Source: Azospirillum formosense
Lineage (GTDB): Bacteria; Pseudomonadota; Alphaproteobacteria; Azospirillales; Azospirillaceae
DNA length: 64,000 nucleotides
Reading direction: 5' to 3'
Assembly: GCF_040500525.1 (NCBI RefSeq)
Contig: NZ_CP159402.1
Span: 496,001-560,000, forward strand
Shown here: piece after piece, positions 1 to 9,477 of the stretch
Position numbering within the stretch: the first letter of the stretch is position 1
Layout: every line of letters starts with the position of its first letter
Program-made: the position numbers and the translations under genes
Notes under the pieces: generated by a model
What the model was told of the DNA's origin: nothing
Database searches by the model: none
Seen by the model: the letters and a program-made list of their open reading frames with translations, nothing else

Positions 1-940
1 CGCGCTTTTCCCGCACCTCCTCCATCAGGCGGGAACCGAAGCCGCCGCCGCCCAGCACGTAGTTCATCACGGTCGCCGCGTACCAGTCGGGGTCGGAGCG
101 CTTCAGCCCCGGCTGGCCCATCAGCATGACGGTCTGCGCGGTCGGGCGGGTGGCGACCAGCGTTTCCCCCAGCCCCTTCGGCTCGACGTCGGGGATGGTG
201 GCGGAGTTGGAGGCGGTGGCCGGCAGGGCGCCGAACACATGGTCGAGCGCGCGGCCCAGATCCTCCGGCGTGATGTCGCCCGCGGCGGCCACGACCAGCC
301 GGTCGCGTCCGAAGTTGCCTTTCACGAAGCCGCGCAGATCGTCCGGCGTGATGGCCGGCAGCGATTCCAGCGTGCCGCGGATCTCCTCGCCGTAAGGGTG
401 GCCGGCAAAGGCGGTCGAATAGAACAGCCGCCGCGCCACGTAGTTGGGATCGGCCTGATCGCGGCGCAGGCTGGACAGGATCGCGGCGCGCATGCGCTCC
501 ACCGCCTCCGCGTCGAAGCGCGGCTCGGCCAGCGACAGGCGGGCAAGCTCAAACGCCTCGTCGCGGCGGTCGCTCAGCGTGCGCAGGCTGCCGCCGAAGG
601 CGTCGCGCCCGGCGTCGTAGCCCAGCGCGATGGCGTTGTCCTGGAGCCGCGCCGCGAAGGCCTGGCTGTCATAGGGGCCGGCACCCTCGTCGAGCGTGCG
701 GGCGGCGAGGTTGGCGAGCCCCTCCTTGCCCTTGGGGTCGGACGCGCCGGCCCCCTCGAAGGCCCATTCCAGGGCGATGACGGGAACCTTGTGGTCCTCG
801 ACCAGCCACGCCTCGATCCCGCCCGGGCTGACCACCCGCTTGATCTCGATGGCCCAGGCGGATGTGGCGGCGGGTGCGGTGACGGCGAAGACGAAAAGGA
901 AAAGGCAGGCGCCGAAGACGCGCTTGGGGATGGCGATCAT
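1..940 (-). CDS. M16 family peptidase, non-catalytic partner (C-terminal part outside window)
   Basis: An insulinase-like (M16) protein that runs off the left edge, so only its first 313 residues are visible. It begins with an N-terminal hydrophobic signal segment. Residues 30-110 match the M16 N-domain, but where active members carry HxxEH this protein reads NLAART, so it lacks the zinc ligands. In bacteria such proteins pair with an active M16 subunit, here the gene just upstream, whose stop is one base away from this ATG. The pair was probably translated together and acts in the periplasm. Substrate unknown. Confidence 0.85.
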   Translation of the reverse strand, partial: MIAIPKRVFGACLFLFVFAVTAPAATSAWAIEIKRVVSPGGIEAWLVEDHKVPVIALEWAFEGAGASDPKGKEGLANLAARTLDEGAGPYDSQAFAARLQDNAIALGYDAGRDAFGGSLRTLSDRRDEAFELARLSLAEPRFDAEAVERMRAAILSSLRRDQADPNYVARRLFYSTAFAGHPYGEEIRGTLESLPAITPDDLRGFVKGNFGRDRLVVAAAGDITPEDLGRALDHVFGALPATASNSATIPDVEPKGLGETLVATRPTAQTVMLMGQPGLKRSDPDWYAATVMNYVLGGGGFGSRLMEEVREKR

Positions 941-941
941 C

Positions 942-2390
942 TCAGCTTCCCTTGTCCTGGAGCGGCAGCAGCAGGCCGGTGACGTGGTTGGTCTGGCCCA
1001 GAACGGCGCGGGCGGCGGCGTTGACCTGATCGGCGGTGACCGCGTCGATGCGCACCGGCCAGTTCTCCACGTCGTCGATGGTCTGGCCGGTGGCGATGGC
1101 GGCGCCCAGCGTCTGGGCCGGGCCGGTCAGGCTGTCGCGGGCGTAGGCGGCTTCGGCCAGCATGCGCTTCTTGGCGGTGGCGACTTCCTCCTCCGTCACG
1201 CCCTTCTCCACGACCTTCCGGATCTCGGCCTCCAGCGCCGCTTCCAGCTTCTCCATGGTCACGCCGGGGGCCGGAGAGGCGCCCGCCGCCAGCGAGGTCC
1301 TGTCCCAGGCCGACGGGCTGTAGCCCAGCCAGGCCGAGGTGGCGATGCGCTGGTCCACGACGAGGCTGCGGTAGAGGCGGGAGGTCGGGCCCCCGCTCAT
1401 GATCTCCGACAGCACCTGGAGCGGGTAGGCATACCCCTCCTTGTCGGTGCGGTAGGACGGGGCGAGCCAGTGGCGCCGGATCGACGGCTGGCGCACCTCG
1501 TCGTCGCGCAGGATGACCCGGCGGGCGGCGCTGATCGGCGGCTCCTGAACGCGGACGCGCTCGGGCACCGGGCGGGCGGGAATGCCGCCGTAATATTTCT
1601 CGGCGAGCGGCTTCAGCTCCTCGGCCGTCACGTCCCCGGACACCACCAGCACCGCGTTGTTGGGCGCGTACCAGCTCTTGTAGAAGGACTCCGCCTCCTC
1701 CCGCGTCAGGGCGGCCATCTCCTGCGGCCAGCCGATGATCGGGGTGCCGTAGGGGTGATGGACGTAGAGGGTGGCGTTGACCTGCTCGCCGATGCGGTCG
1801 GCGGGTTCGTTCTCGATGCGCTGGCGGCGCTCCTCGATGATGACGTCCCGCTCCGGATAGACGACCTGATCGGTGAGGCGGAGGTTCGACATGCGGTCGG
1901 CCTCCATCTTCATCACCAGCTCCAGCCGGTCGCGCGCCACATTCTGGAAATAGGCCGTGTAGTCCCAGGAGGTGAAGGCGTTGTCGCGCCCGCCGTTCTT
2001 GGCGACGATGCGGGAGAAGGCGCCGGGCGGAACCTCCTCCGTCCCCTTGAACATCAGATGTTCCAGGAAATGGGCGATGCCCGACACGCCGCGCGGCTCG
2101 TCCGCCGCGCCCACCTTGTACCAGACCATGTGGGTGACCACCGGCACGCGCTGGTTGGTCACCAGCACGACCTGCATGCCGTTGGACAGGGTGAAGGTCT
2201 CCGGGAAGAAGACGCCCTTCGCGGCGGCGCCGGAGGGCGTGGCGCCGGAGGGCGTGGCTGCCGGGGCGGCGGCGGCGGGCATGGCCGCGGGCATGGCGCC
2301 GGCCAGGGCGAAGGCCAGGACGCCCGCAGCGGCGAGCCGGCGCCAGGGCCGTTTCCAGGGTGGGGGAGCGGTGGGGCCGTTGGGGAGCAT
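942..2390 (-). CDS. M16 family zinc metallopeptidase, catalytic subunit
   Basis: A 482-residue processing-peptidase-like protein. A signal-like hydrophobic stretch (about residues 19-42) precedes the M16 domain. The inverted zinc motif HFLEH lies at residues 107-111 (His107, Glu110, His111), with acidic residues in the following helix (EERRQRIENE) supplying the third ligand. The start is supported by GAGAGG six to seven bases upstream. A 15-bp direct repeat at about 2228-2257 duplicates ATPSG in the linker after the signal. The next gene encodes the inactive partner. Location is probably periplasmic; substrates cannot be read from sequence. Confidence 0.9.
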   Translation of the reverse strand: MLPNGPTAPPPWKRPWRRLAAAGVLAFALAGAMPAAMPAAAAPAATPSGATPSGAAAKGVFFPETFTLSNGMQVVLVTNQRVPVVTHMVWYKVGAADEPRGVSGIAHFLEHLMFKGTEEVPPGAFSRIVAKNGGRDNAFTSWDYTAYFQNVARDRLELVMKMEADRMSNLRLTDQVVYPERDVIIEERRQRIENEPADRIGEQVNATLYVHHPYGTPIIGWPQEMAALTREEAESFYKSWYAPNNAVLVVSGDVTAEELKPLAEKYYGGIPARPVPERVRVQEPPISAARRVILRDDEVRQPSIRRHWLAPSYRTDKEGYAYPLQVLSEIMSGGPTSRLYRSLVVDQRIATSAWLGYSPSAWDRTSLAAGASPAPGVTMEKLEAALEAEIRKVVEKGVTEEEVATAKKRMLAEAAYARDSLTGPAQTLGAAIATGQTIDDVENWPVRIDAVTADQVNAAARAVLGQTNHVTGLLLPLQDKGS

Positions 2391-2530
2391 GGGCCTCTCG
2401 TTGGCAGCGGAGGGAACGGTGAATGCAAAAAGGGCGTCCCCGTCCGGGAACGCCCCCTAGATACTGGTGCGGCGAGCCGCCCGGAACAATGCCCTGGAAT
2501 TGGGGTCCTGAATGGAGCCCTGGAGGCGGC

Positions 2531-3145
2531 TTAGAACAGCCCTTCCAGCGGCGCCCGGCGCTTGCGCTCGATGGTCGGGACGGTGCCGTCGTTCAGCGCC
2601 TTGCCGGTGGCCTGGGCCTCGCGCAGGCGCTGGTTCTCCTTCTTCGGGTCGACGATCTCGTAGGGCTGCTCCTGCGTCTGCCAGAACAGCAGGGAGTCGA
2701 TCCAGCTCTTGTCGGCGACGACGAGCTGGGTCGTCTCCTGGTCGACCTTGTTGCGGATGCCCGGCTCGATGCCGCCCTTGGCGCCGGCCTGGGCGATCAG
2801 GGCCGACTCGCCGGCGGTGCCGGCGGTCGCCGTCCGGCCGCCCGTGGCGGTGGCGCGCGAGGAGCCGCCGAAGACCGAGGCGGCGGCCACCGCGGCCGAC
2901 GTGGCGTCCTGCGGCCGCGCCGCGCCGGGGCGCGGCTCCGGCAGGCGGGTCAGGCTCGGCGGCATGGTCAGCGGCGCGCGGGACACGACCGTGAACTCGT
3001 CCGGGCTCGTGCGGTCGAGACCGATGGAGCGGCGGACGTCGGTGCATCCGGTGAGCGCCAGCGCGACGAGCGCCAAGCCCAGCAGCGGGCCCCGCCCCAG
3101 GGAACGGGTGGAGCGCCGCGCGATGGAGGAGGCGAAGGAAAGCAT
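2531..3145 (-). CDS. DUF3035 lipoprotein, BamF-like outer-membrane assembly subunit
   Basis: A 204-residue protein with a lipoprotein signal ending in a lipobox-like LALTGC (Cys at about 34), then a low-complexity Ala/Pro/Arg linker and a C-terminal conserved segment. It resembles the DUF3035 family, whose alphaproteobacterial members have been described as BamF, an accessory subunit of the beta-barrel assembly machine. I chose ATG at 3145 rather than the GTG two codons upstream. It lies between lspA, the lipoprotein signal peptidase that would process it, and the M16 pair. The family call comes from signal, length and context. Confidence 0.7.
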   Translation of the reverse strand: MLSFASSIARRSTRSLGRGPLLGLALVALALTGCTDVRRSIGLDRTSPDEFTVVSRAPLTMPPSLTRLPEPRPGAARPQDATSAAVAAASVFGGSSRATATGGRTATAGTAGESALIAQAGAKGGIEPGIRNKVDQETTQLVVADKSWIDSLLFWQTQEQPYEIVDPKKENQRLREAQATGKALNDGTVPTIERKRRAPLEGLF

Positions 3146-3229
3146 GGTCACGTTCGAGTCCCGTCGTCTAGTCGTCAGGCCGCTTGTCGTCGGGCCGCGT
3201 CCCTTATAGCGGCTCCGTCGCGTGAACTA

Positions 3230-3733
3230 TTACGACTTTTCGCGGCCCGCGAACAGCCCATCCAGCACGAGAAGCGCCACGCCGACGCTGATTCCGCTGT
3301 CCGCCACGTTGAAGGCCCAGAAATGCCACCCCCCGATGTGGAAATCGAGGAAATCGGCGACGGCCCCGTAGAGGAAGCGGTCGATCACATTGCCGATGGC
3401 ACCGCCGATGACCATGCCCAGCGCCAGCGCGAGGTAGCGCCGGTCGGCCTGGCGCAGCCAGAGCAGCAGCGCCACCACGATGGCGAAGGCCACCGCGGCC
3501 AGCACGTAGGGCATCCAGGCGTGGGAGCTGCCGAAGGTGCCGAAGCTGACCCCGGTGTTCCAGGCCAGCACGAGATTGAAGAACGGCGTGACCTCGATGA
3601 CCCGTGGATAGGGCTGCATGACCACGTCGAGGATCCACCATTTGGTGAGCTGGTCGAGGACCACCACCAGCGCGGCGACGGACAGGCCGAAGACCGTGTA
3701 GCCGCGGCTGCCGGACGTGGAGAGGCTGCTCAT
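3230..3733 (-). CDS. lspA: Lipoprotein signal peptidase (signal peptidase II)
   Basis: Cleaves the signal peptide of lipid-modified prolipoproteins in the inner membrane. The 167-residue length and four hydrophobic segments are typical. The two catalytic aspartates sit in the conserved contexts GNVIDRF (about residues 108-114) and FNVADSGI (about 139-146). GGAG precedes the ATG by about six bases. It follows ileS on the same strand, the ileS-lspA arrangement common in proteobacteria, and precedes a lipoprotein gene. Confidence 0.95.
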   Translation of the reverse strand: MSSLSTSGSRGYTVFGLSVAALVVVLDQLTKWWILDVVMQPYPRVIEVTPFFNLVLAWNTGVSFGTFGSSHAWMPYVLAAVAFAIVVALLLWLRQADRRYLALALGMVIGGAIGNVIDRFLYGAVADFLDFHIGGWHFWAFNVADSGISVGVALLVLDGLFAGREKS

Positions 3734-3765
3734 GGAGTGCTCCGGAGAGTGGAAGGCGTTCGGGC

Positions 3766-3850
3766 CCCCTCCCTAACCCTCCCCCGCCTTCGGCGAGGGA
3801 GGGGATCACGCTCCCTCGCCCGCGAAGCGGGGGAGGGATGGGGAGGGGGC
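3766..3850. repeat. Dispersed intergenic palindromic element, copy 1
   Basis: About 85 bp of imperfect inverted repeat between ileS and lspA. Pyrimidine-rich arms (CCCTCCCTAACCCTCCCCCG) pair with purine-rich arms (GGGGGAGGGATGGGGAGGGG), with smaller hairpins inside. Close relatives occur at 34504-34592 and 40878-40960. It resembles the REP or BIME class of extragenic palindromes and could fold into a long hairpin in the ileS-lspA transcript. Confidence 0.75.
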
Positions 3851-3860
3851 CTGCTGCAAA

Positions 3861-6716
3861 TCAGAACGCCGGTTCCGCGTCCACGGCTTCGGCGCAACGG
3901 AGGCACAGCGTCGGGTGTGCGGCGTTCGTGCCGACCTCCGGAAGGATCTTCCAGCAGCGCTCGCACTTGCCCCCTTCGGCGAGGCCGGGCACCACCGCGA
4001 TGCCGGCCACGTCGGGCAGGACGAAGGCTCCCTCGGGGGCCGTGCCCTCCGCCACGGTGATCTGCGAGGTGATGCAGATCTCGGCGAAGTCCACGCCGTC
4101 GAGCAGCGCCTTGGTCGCCGCGTCCACGAAGACGGTCGGGTTGGCCTGCAGGGACGAGCCGATCCTCTTGTTGGCCCGCTCCAGTTCCAGCGCGCCGGTG
4201 ACGGTGCGGCGGACGGTGCGGATGGACTCCCACTTGGCGGCGAGATCGTCGTTGCGCCACTCCGCCGGGATGGCCGGGAAGACGCGCAGATGGACGCTCT
4301 CCTCGCTCCAGCCCTCGAGGCCGGTCAGACCCTCGGGCCGGGCCAGCCACGCCTCCTCCGCGGTGAAGCAGAGGATCGGGGCCAGCCACGCGGTCAGGGT
4401 GGAGAGCAGATGCTCCATCACCGTGCGGACCGCGCGGCGGCGGACCGAGCCCGGCGCGTCGCAGTAGAGGCTGTCCTTGCGGACGTCGAAGTAGAAGGCC
4501 GACAGCTCCACGGCGCAGAAATTGTGGATCGCCACCGACAGGTCGTGGAAGTCGTAGGCCTCGATCTTGGCGCGGACCAGCGCGTCCAGCTCCGACAGGC
4601 GGTGCAGGACCCAGCGCTCCAGCTCCGGCATCTCAGCCACGGCGATGCGCTCGGCCGGGGTGTAGTCGGCCAGCGCGCCGAGGATGTAGCGCAGCGTGTT
4701 GCGCAGGCGGCGGTAATGGTCGGCCTGGTACTTGATGATCTCCGGGCCGATGCGCTGGTCCTCGGTGTAGTCGGTGCTGACCACCCAGAGGCGCAGGATG
4801 TCGGCGCCGTACTTGTCGCAGACCTCCTGCGGGGCGACGACGTTGCCCAGCGACTTGGACATCTTGCGGCCCTGCTCGTCGAGCGTGAAGCCGTGCGTCA
4901 GCACCGCGTCGTAGGGCGCCCGGCCGCGCGTGCCGCAGCTTTCCAGCAGCGAGGAGTGGAACCAGCCGCGGTGCTGGTCGGAGCCTTCAAGGTACAGCGA
5001 GGCCGGCCACTTCAACTCCGGCCGCTGCTCCAGCACGAAGGCGTGGGTCGAGCCGGACTCGAACCACACGTCGACGATGTCCCTGACCTGCTCGTAATCG
5101 TCGGCGCGGTAGGCGTTGCCGAGGAAATCCTGCGCCGGGCGGGCGAACCACGCGTCGGAGCCTTCCTTCTCGAAGATGTCGGCGATGCGGGTGAACACGT
5201 CGGCATCGCGCAGGATCGCGCCGTTGTCCTTGCGGACGAACAGGGCGATCGGCACGCCCCAGGCGCGCTGGCGGCTGATGCACCAGTCCGGGCGCTGCTC
5301 GATCATCGCGCGGATGCGGTTCTCGCCCTGGGCCGGGAACCACGTCGTGTCGGAGATGGCCTGCAGCGCCGTCTTGCGCAGGTCGTTCGTCTCCATGGAG
5401 ATGAACCACTGCGGCGTGGTGCGGAAGATCAGCGGGGCCTTCGACCGCCAGCTGTGCGGGTAGCTGTGCTTGATGCGGCCCTTGGCGAGCAGCGCCCCGA
5501 CCTCCTGGAAGGCCTTCAGCACGGCGCCGTTGGCCTCGCCCGGCTTTCCCTCGGCGGTGTAGACGCGCAGGCCGGCGAACAGCGGGACGTGGTCGTAATA
5601 GCGCCCGTCCTCGCCGACCGTCTGCGGCACCTCGATGCCGTTGGCCTGGCCCAGGTGGAAGTCGTCCTCGCCGTGGCCCGGCGCGATGTGGACGAAGCCG
5701 GTGCCGGCGTCGGTGGTGACGAAGTCGCCGGCCAGCAGCGGCACCTTGAAATCGTAGCCGCTGCGGGTCAGCGGGTGGTGGCAGTAGCCGCCGGCCAGAC
5801 GCGAGCCGGGGAAGCGGTGCAGCAGCCGCGCGTCCTTGATCTTGGTTTCCTTGAAGACGCTCTCGGCCAGCGCGGTGGCGACGACGAGACGCTCACCGAC
5901 CGCGGCGAGGCTGCCCTCCTCGACCTCCAGCACCTTGTAGGTCGCGTATTCGATGTCCTCGCCGAAGGCGATGGCGCGGTTGCCCGGCAGGGTCCAGGGG
6001 GTGGTCGTCCAGATGACGATGTTGGCGTCGTCGACCTCCGGCGCCGGCGAGCCCCAGATGGCGAAGCGCGCGAAGACGGTGGTCGAGGTGTGGTCGTGAT
6101 ACTCGATCTCCGCCTCGGCCAGCGCGGTCTTCTCCACCACCGACCACATGACCGGCTTGGCGCCCTTGTAGAGGCCGCCGTTCATGGCGAACTTGTGGAT
6201 CTCGCGGACGATCTGCGCCTCGGCGGGCAGCGTCATGGTCAGGTACGGGTCGGCCCAGTTGCCTTCCACGCCCAGGCGGCGGAACTCGCCGGCCTGGATG
6301 TCCACCCACTTCTGGGCGAACTGGCGGCACTCGGCGCGGAACTGGTTGAGCGGGACCTCGTCCTTGTCCTTGCCCTCGGCGCGGTACTTCTCCTCGATCT
6401 TCCACTCGATGGGCAGGCCGTGGCAGTCCCAGCCGGGGACGTAGTTGGAGTCATAGCCCTGCATCTGGCGCGAGCGGACGATGACGTCCTTCAGCACCTT
6501 GTTGACGGCGTGGCCGATGTGGATGTTGCCGTTGGCGTAGGGCGGGCCGTCGTGCAGGACGAACTTCTCGCGGCCCTTCGCCGTCTCGCGCAGCCGCTGG
6601 AAGAGGCCCATGTCCTCCCAGCGCTTCAGCAGCTCCGGCTCCTTGGTGGGCAGGCCGCCGCGCATGGGGAAGTCGGTGCGGGGCAGAAAGACGGTGGACT
6701 TGTAGTCGCGGGTCAT
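3861..6716 (-). CDS. ileS: Isoleucyl-tRNA synthetase
   Basis: Class I aminoacyl-tRNA synthetase charging tRNA-Ile in the cytoplasm, 951 residues, normal for the bacterial enzyme. The HIGH signature is at about residues 66-69 (NIHIGHAV), KMSKS at about 620 (GRKMSKSLGN), and an editing CP1 insertion lies between. The C-terminal zinc-binding module shows CERCWK and CLRCAEA. It heads a minus-strand run with lspA, separated by the palindromic element. No T-box-like leader is visible upstream. Confidence 0.98.
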   Translation of the reverse strand: MTRDYKSTVFLPRTDFPMRGGLPTKEPELLKRWEDMGLFQRLRETAKGREKFVLHDGPPYANGNIHIGHAVNKVLKDVIVRSRQMQGYDSNYVPGWDCHGLPIEWKIEEKYRAEGKDKDEVPLNQFRAECRQFAQKWVDIQAGEFRRLGVEGNWADPYLTMTLPAEAQIVREIHKFAMNGGLYKGAKPVMWSVVEKTALAEAEIEYHDHTSTTVFARFAIWGSPAPEVDDANIVIWTTTPWTLPGNRAIAFGEDIEYATYKVLEVEEGSLAAVGERLVVATALAESVFKETKIKDARLLHRFPGSRLAGGYCHHPLTRSGYDFKVPLLAGDFVTTDAGTGFVHIAPGHGEDDFHLGQANGIEVPQTVGEDGRYYDHVPLFAGLRVYTAEGKPGEANGAVLKAFQEVGALLAKGRIKHSYPHSWRSKAPLIFRTTPQWFISMETNDLRKTALQAISDTTWFPAQGENRIRAMIEQRPDWCISRQRAWGVPIALFVRKDNGAILRDADVFTRIADIFEKEGSDAWFARPAQDFLGNAYRADDYEQVRDIVDVWFESGSTHAFVLEQRPELKWPASLYLEGSDQHRGWFHSSLLESCGTRGRAPYDAVLTHGFTLDEQGRKMSKSLGNVVAPQEVCDKYGADILRLWVVSTDYTEDQRIGPEIIKYQADHYRRLRNTLRYILGALADYTPAERIAVAEMPELERWVLHRLSELDALVRAKIEAYDFHDLSVAIHNFCAVELSAFYFDVRKDSLYCDAPGSVRRRAVRTVMEHLLSTLTAWLAPILCFTAEEAWLARPEGLTGLEGWSEESVHLRVFPAIPAEWRNDDLAAKWESIRTVRRTVTGALELERANKRIGSSLQANPTVFVDAATKALLDGVDFAEICITSQITVAEGTAPEGAFVLPDVAGIAVVPGLAEGGKCERCWKILPEVGTNAAHPTLCLRCAEAVDAEPAF

Positions 6717-6924
6717 CGGGGGATGTTTCCTGAACCTGGAGCAGAACCGTCGGGCGGCTGCGGTCAGGCCCCCGACGCACGCACAAACGAGGCGGTCCCG
6801 GCCCCCCTCAGGAGGCCGGGTTGGTAATTCGCGCCATGCGCGCCATGACCCACGCCGGATGCAGCATCGCGCGGGATATTAGCGGTGTGGGCGGTGCGGT
6901 CAAGGCGCGGCGCCTCCGGGTGCG

Positions 6925-7617
6925 TCAGTCGAAGCTGGCCTTGCCGCCGTGGGCGGCCGACCAGCCGACCGGGTCGTTCAGGAACTTCTCGACCTCCGAC
7001 AGGGTGTTCTCGTCGAAGTACCGGTTCTCGCGGGCGACCTTCAGCACGTCCCACCAGGTGCACAGCTCGTGCAGGCGGACGCCGATGCGGTCCATGTTGG
7101 TCTTCGACTGCGGGAAGATGCCGTAATGGAAGATCACGAAGCTGTCGGTCACCGTGGCCCCGCCGTTGCGCAGCGCGGTGACGAAGTTCTCCTTGCTCTT
7201 GCCGTCGGTGGCGAGGTCCTCGACCAGGATGACCCGCTGCCCCTCGGTCAGCACGCCCTCGATCTGGGCGTTGCGCCCGAAGCCCTTCGGCTTCTTGCGG
7301 ACATACTGCATGGGCAGTTCCAGCCGCTCGGCGATCCAGGCGGCGAAGGGGATGCCCGCCGTCTCGCCGCCGGCCACCGCGTCGATGCTCTCGTAGCCGA
7401 TCTCGCGCTCGATGGTCTGGACGGCGAAGTCCATCAGAGCCTTGCGGGCGCGCGGGAAGGACACGATGCGCCGGCAGTCGGTGTAGACCGGGCTCGCCCA
7501 GCCGGAGGTGAAGATGAAGGGCGTCTCGGCGTTGAAATGCAGCGCCTTGATTTCCAGCAGGATCTTCGCGGCGGTGGCGGCAATCGTCGCCCGGTCGGGC
7601 AAAGCGGCGGTGGTCAT
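6925..7617 (-). CDS. pyrE: Orotate phosphoribosyltransferase
   Basis: Adds phosphoribose from PRPP to orotate to make OMP, the fifth step of pyrimidine synthesis. The 230-residue protein has the type I PRTase PRPP motif [14 protein letters not shown] at about residues 127-140 and the family feature [12 protein letters not shown] near 108-119. Neighbours are a small protein and ribF, not other pyr genes. The 208-bp gap to ileS shows no clear terminator. Confidence 0.96.
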   Translation of the reverse strand: MTTAALPDRATIAATAAKILLEIKALHFNAETPFIFTSGWASPVYTDCRRIVSFPRARKALMDFAVQTIEREIGYESIDAVAGGETAGIPFAAWIAERLELPMQYVRKKPKGFGRNAQIEGVLTEGQRVILVEDLATDGKSKENFVTALRNGGATVTDSFVIFHYGIFPQSKTNMDRIGVRLHELCTWWDVLKVARENRYFDENTLSEVEKFLNDPVGWSAAHGGKASFD

Positions 7618-7705
7618 GGCCTAACGGCTCCCAGGGAGGCTCAAACTGCCCCGTGTGTAGCCCCCCGGCGTGCGAATCGCAATGGGGCGGGCTCGCCCTG
7701 CGCCG

Positions 7706-7882
7706 TCACTTCCCCGGCAGGGCCAGCGCGATGCAGCGGGTCAGCACCGGGTTGCCGGTCATCTCGCGGTAGGCCTGGACGATGGCGGGCTCGGCGGCCT
7801 TGCATTGCTCCATCGTCTGGAACTCGATGGTGGTCGGGCCGCCCTGGTTCAGGATGAAGAGCAGGAGGATCACGCGGTCCAT
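7706..7882 (-). CDS. Small hypothetical protein, 58 aa
   Basis: A short reading frame starting six bases after the ribF stop and ending 88 bases before pyrE. Residues 2-13 are strongly hydrophobic (DRVILLLFILNQ), so it may be exported or membrane-anchored. Two cysteines (27 and 50) could form a disulfide outside the cytoplasm. Tight spacing behind ribF argues it is real. I do not recognise the family. Confidence 0.6.
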   Translation of the reverse strand: MDRVILLLFILNQGGPTTIEFQTMEQCKAAEPAIVQAYREMTGNPVLTRCIALALPGK

Positions 7883-7888
7883 CGTCGC

Positions 7889-8845
7889 TCAGCCTTCCGA
7901 CCGCGGTTCCCGGGCCAGCACGGCGCGGGCCGCGGCGGCGTCCTGGACGATCTGGTCCTTCAACTCGTTGAAGCTGCCGAACTTGCGCTCCGGCCGCAGG
8001 AACTCGATGAGCTGCACGCGCAGATGCTGGCCGTAGAGGTCGCCGTCGAAGTCGAGGATGTGGGTCTCCAGCCGCTCCACCGTTCCGCCCACGGTCGGGC
8101 GGCGGCCCAGGTTGGCGACGCCGTCGCGCCACACCGTGCCCGCCCCCTGGTCCACGCCGGTGCGCACCGCGTAGACGCCGAAGGCGGGGCGCAGATAGTC
8201 GGCCAGCTCGACGTTGGCGGTGGGGAAGCCGATGGTGCGGCCCTTGTGGTCGCCATGCTCCACGCGCCCCTCGATCTCCCAGGGGGAGCCGAGCAGCCGG
8301 GCGGCCTCGCGCGGGTTGCCGGCGACCAGCGCGTCGCGCACGCGGGTGGAGGAATAGACGCCGTCCGCGTCGTCGGCCACCGGCCCGACCTCGGTCACGC
8401 CGAAGCCGTGCGCCGCGCCGGCCTGCCGGAGCAGGGCGGGGTCGCCGCCGCGGCCATGGCCGAACAGGAAGTCGTAGCCGCAGACGACGTGCCGCACGCC
8501 CAGCCCGGCCACCAGATCCTCCTGGATGAAGGCGTCGGCGGTCTTGTGCAGGAAGCTCTCGTCGAAATGGCAGACGAACAGCAGGTCGACGCCCAGCGCC
8601 TCGATGTGGCGCGCCTTGACGCGGAAGGGCGACAGGCGGAAGGGGGCGTCGTCCGGGCGGAAGACCGAGCGGGGGTGCGGCTCGAAGGTCATCACCGCCG
8701 AGGGCGCGCCGAGATCGCGGGCGATCCGCTGGGCGGTGGCGATCACCGCCTGATGGCCGCGGTGCACCCCGTCGAAGTTGCCCAGGGCGACGACGGCCCC
8801 ACGGGCGTCCTGCGGCAGGTCGGCGGTGTGTCGGAACAATCGCAT
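7889..8845 (-). CDS. ribF: Bifunctional riboflavin kinase / FAD synthetase
   Basis: Makes FMN from riboflavin and then FAD, in the cytoplasm. The 318-residue length is typical. The N-terminal FAD synthetase (about 1-185) shows LGNFDGVHRGHQ with the nucleotidyltransferase HxGH-like motif and later the STRVRDAL motif. The C-terminal flavokinase (about 190-310) shows the flavin and ATP-binding stretch KGRTIGFPTANVE. It precedes the 58-aa gene by six bases. Confidence 0.97.
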   Translation of the reverse strand: MRLFRHTADLPQDARGAVVALGNFDGVHRGHQAVIATAQRIARDLGAPSAVMTFEPHPRSVFRPDDAPFRLSPFRVKARHIEALGVDLLFVCHFDESFLHKTADAFIQEDLVAGLGVRHVVCGYDFLFGHGRGGDPALLRQAGAAHGFGVTEVGPVADDADGVYSSTRVRDALVAGNPREAARLLGSPWEIEGRVEHGDHKGRTIGFPTANVELADYLRPAFGVYAVRTGVDQGAGTVWRDGVANLGRRPTVGGTVERLETHILDFDGDLYGQHLRVQLIEFLRPERKFGSFNELKDQIVQDAAAARAVLAREPRSEG

Positions 8846-9027
8846 GCGTCACGCCCTGATGGTCTGCGGGCCGCGGACGGCCCCCGGAAACGATGGCGGC
8901 CCGCCGGGGCGGGCCATGCCATGGGCGTCTTATATAGACCGGAGCCGGCGCGTGGTCTACGCACCGGCGACCGGCAGGTCATTTCGCGTGTTGTACGGCG
9001 TGGCCCCCGATGGTCCGGCGGGGGCGG

Positions 9028-9477
9028 TCAGCCGCGCGACGGGACCATCAGCAGGGCTTCGCCCTCGATCACCACGGTCTCGCCGACGGTGCAGACCGTG
9101 CGGACGACGACGCGGCGCTTCTCCGGGATCACCTCGGTGACGGTGGCGCGGGCGGTCACCGTGTCGCCGGCGCGGACCGGCGCCTTGAAGCGCACGGTCT
9201 GGCTCATGTAGATGGCGCCCGGACCCGGCAGCTTGGTGCCGAGAACGGCGGAGATGAAGCTGACGCTCAGCATGCCGTGGGCGATGCGGCCCTGGAACAT
9301 GGTGCCGCTGGCGTATTCCTGGTTCAGGTGGACCGGGTTGGTGTCGCCGGAGATGCCGGCGAACAGCACGATGTCCGCCTCGGTAACCGTCTTCGCGAAG
9401 GACGCCGTCATGCCGACGGTCAAATCCTCGATGCAGTGGCCCTCGTTGTCCTTCAGGACTTGGCGAACATCATCCAT
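9028..9477 (-). CDS. phaJ: MaoC-family (R)-specific enoyl-CoA hydratase, PhaJ-like
   Basis: A 149-residue single hot-dog-fold hydratase. The MaoC catalytic pair appears as Asp and His in SGDTNPVH (about residues 44-51), followed by the conserved RIAHGMLS. The rest tracks known PhaJ proteins, such as that of Aeromonas caviae, closely in order and spacing (KLPGPGAIYMSQ, FKAPVRAGDTV). PhaJ converts trans-2-enoyl-CoA from beta-oxidation to (R)-3-hydroxyacyl-CoA for polyhydroxyalkanoate synthesis. I chose ATG at 9477 because AAGGA lies eight bases before it; an ATG six codons earlier has no such site. TGC-rich operator-like repeats lie upstream. A general MaoC dehydratase is the alternative. Confidence 0.8.
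   Translation of the reverse strand: MDDVRQVLKDNEGHCIEDLTVGMTASFAKTVTEADIVLFAGISGDTNPVHLNQEYASGTMFQGRIAHGMLSVSFISAVLGTKLPGPGAIYMSQTVRFKAPVRAGDTVTARATVTEVIPEKRRVVVRTVCTVGETVVIEGEALLMVPSRG

Noticed and set aside
3915..6827. A 970-residue antisense frame over ileS
   Set aside because: Shadow frame; ileS on the other strand has HIGH, KMSKS and zinc motifs.
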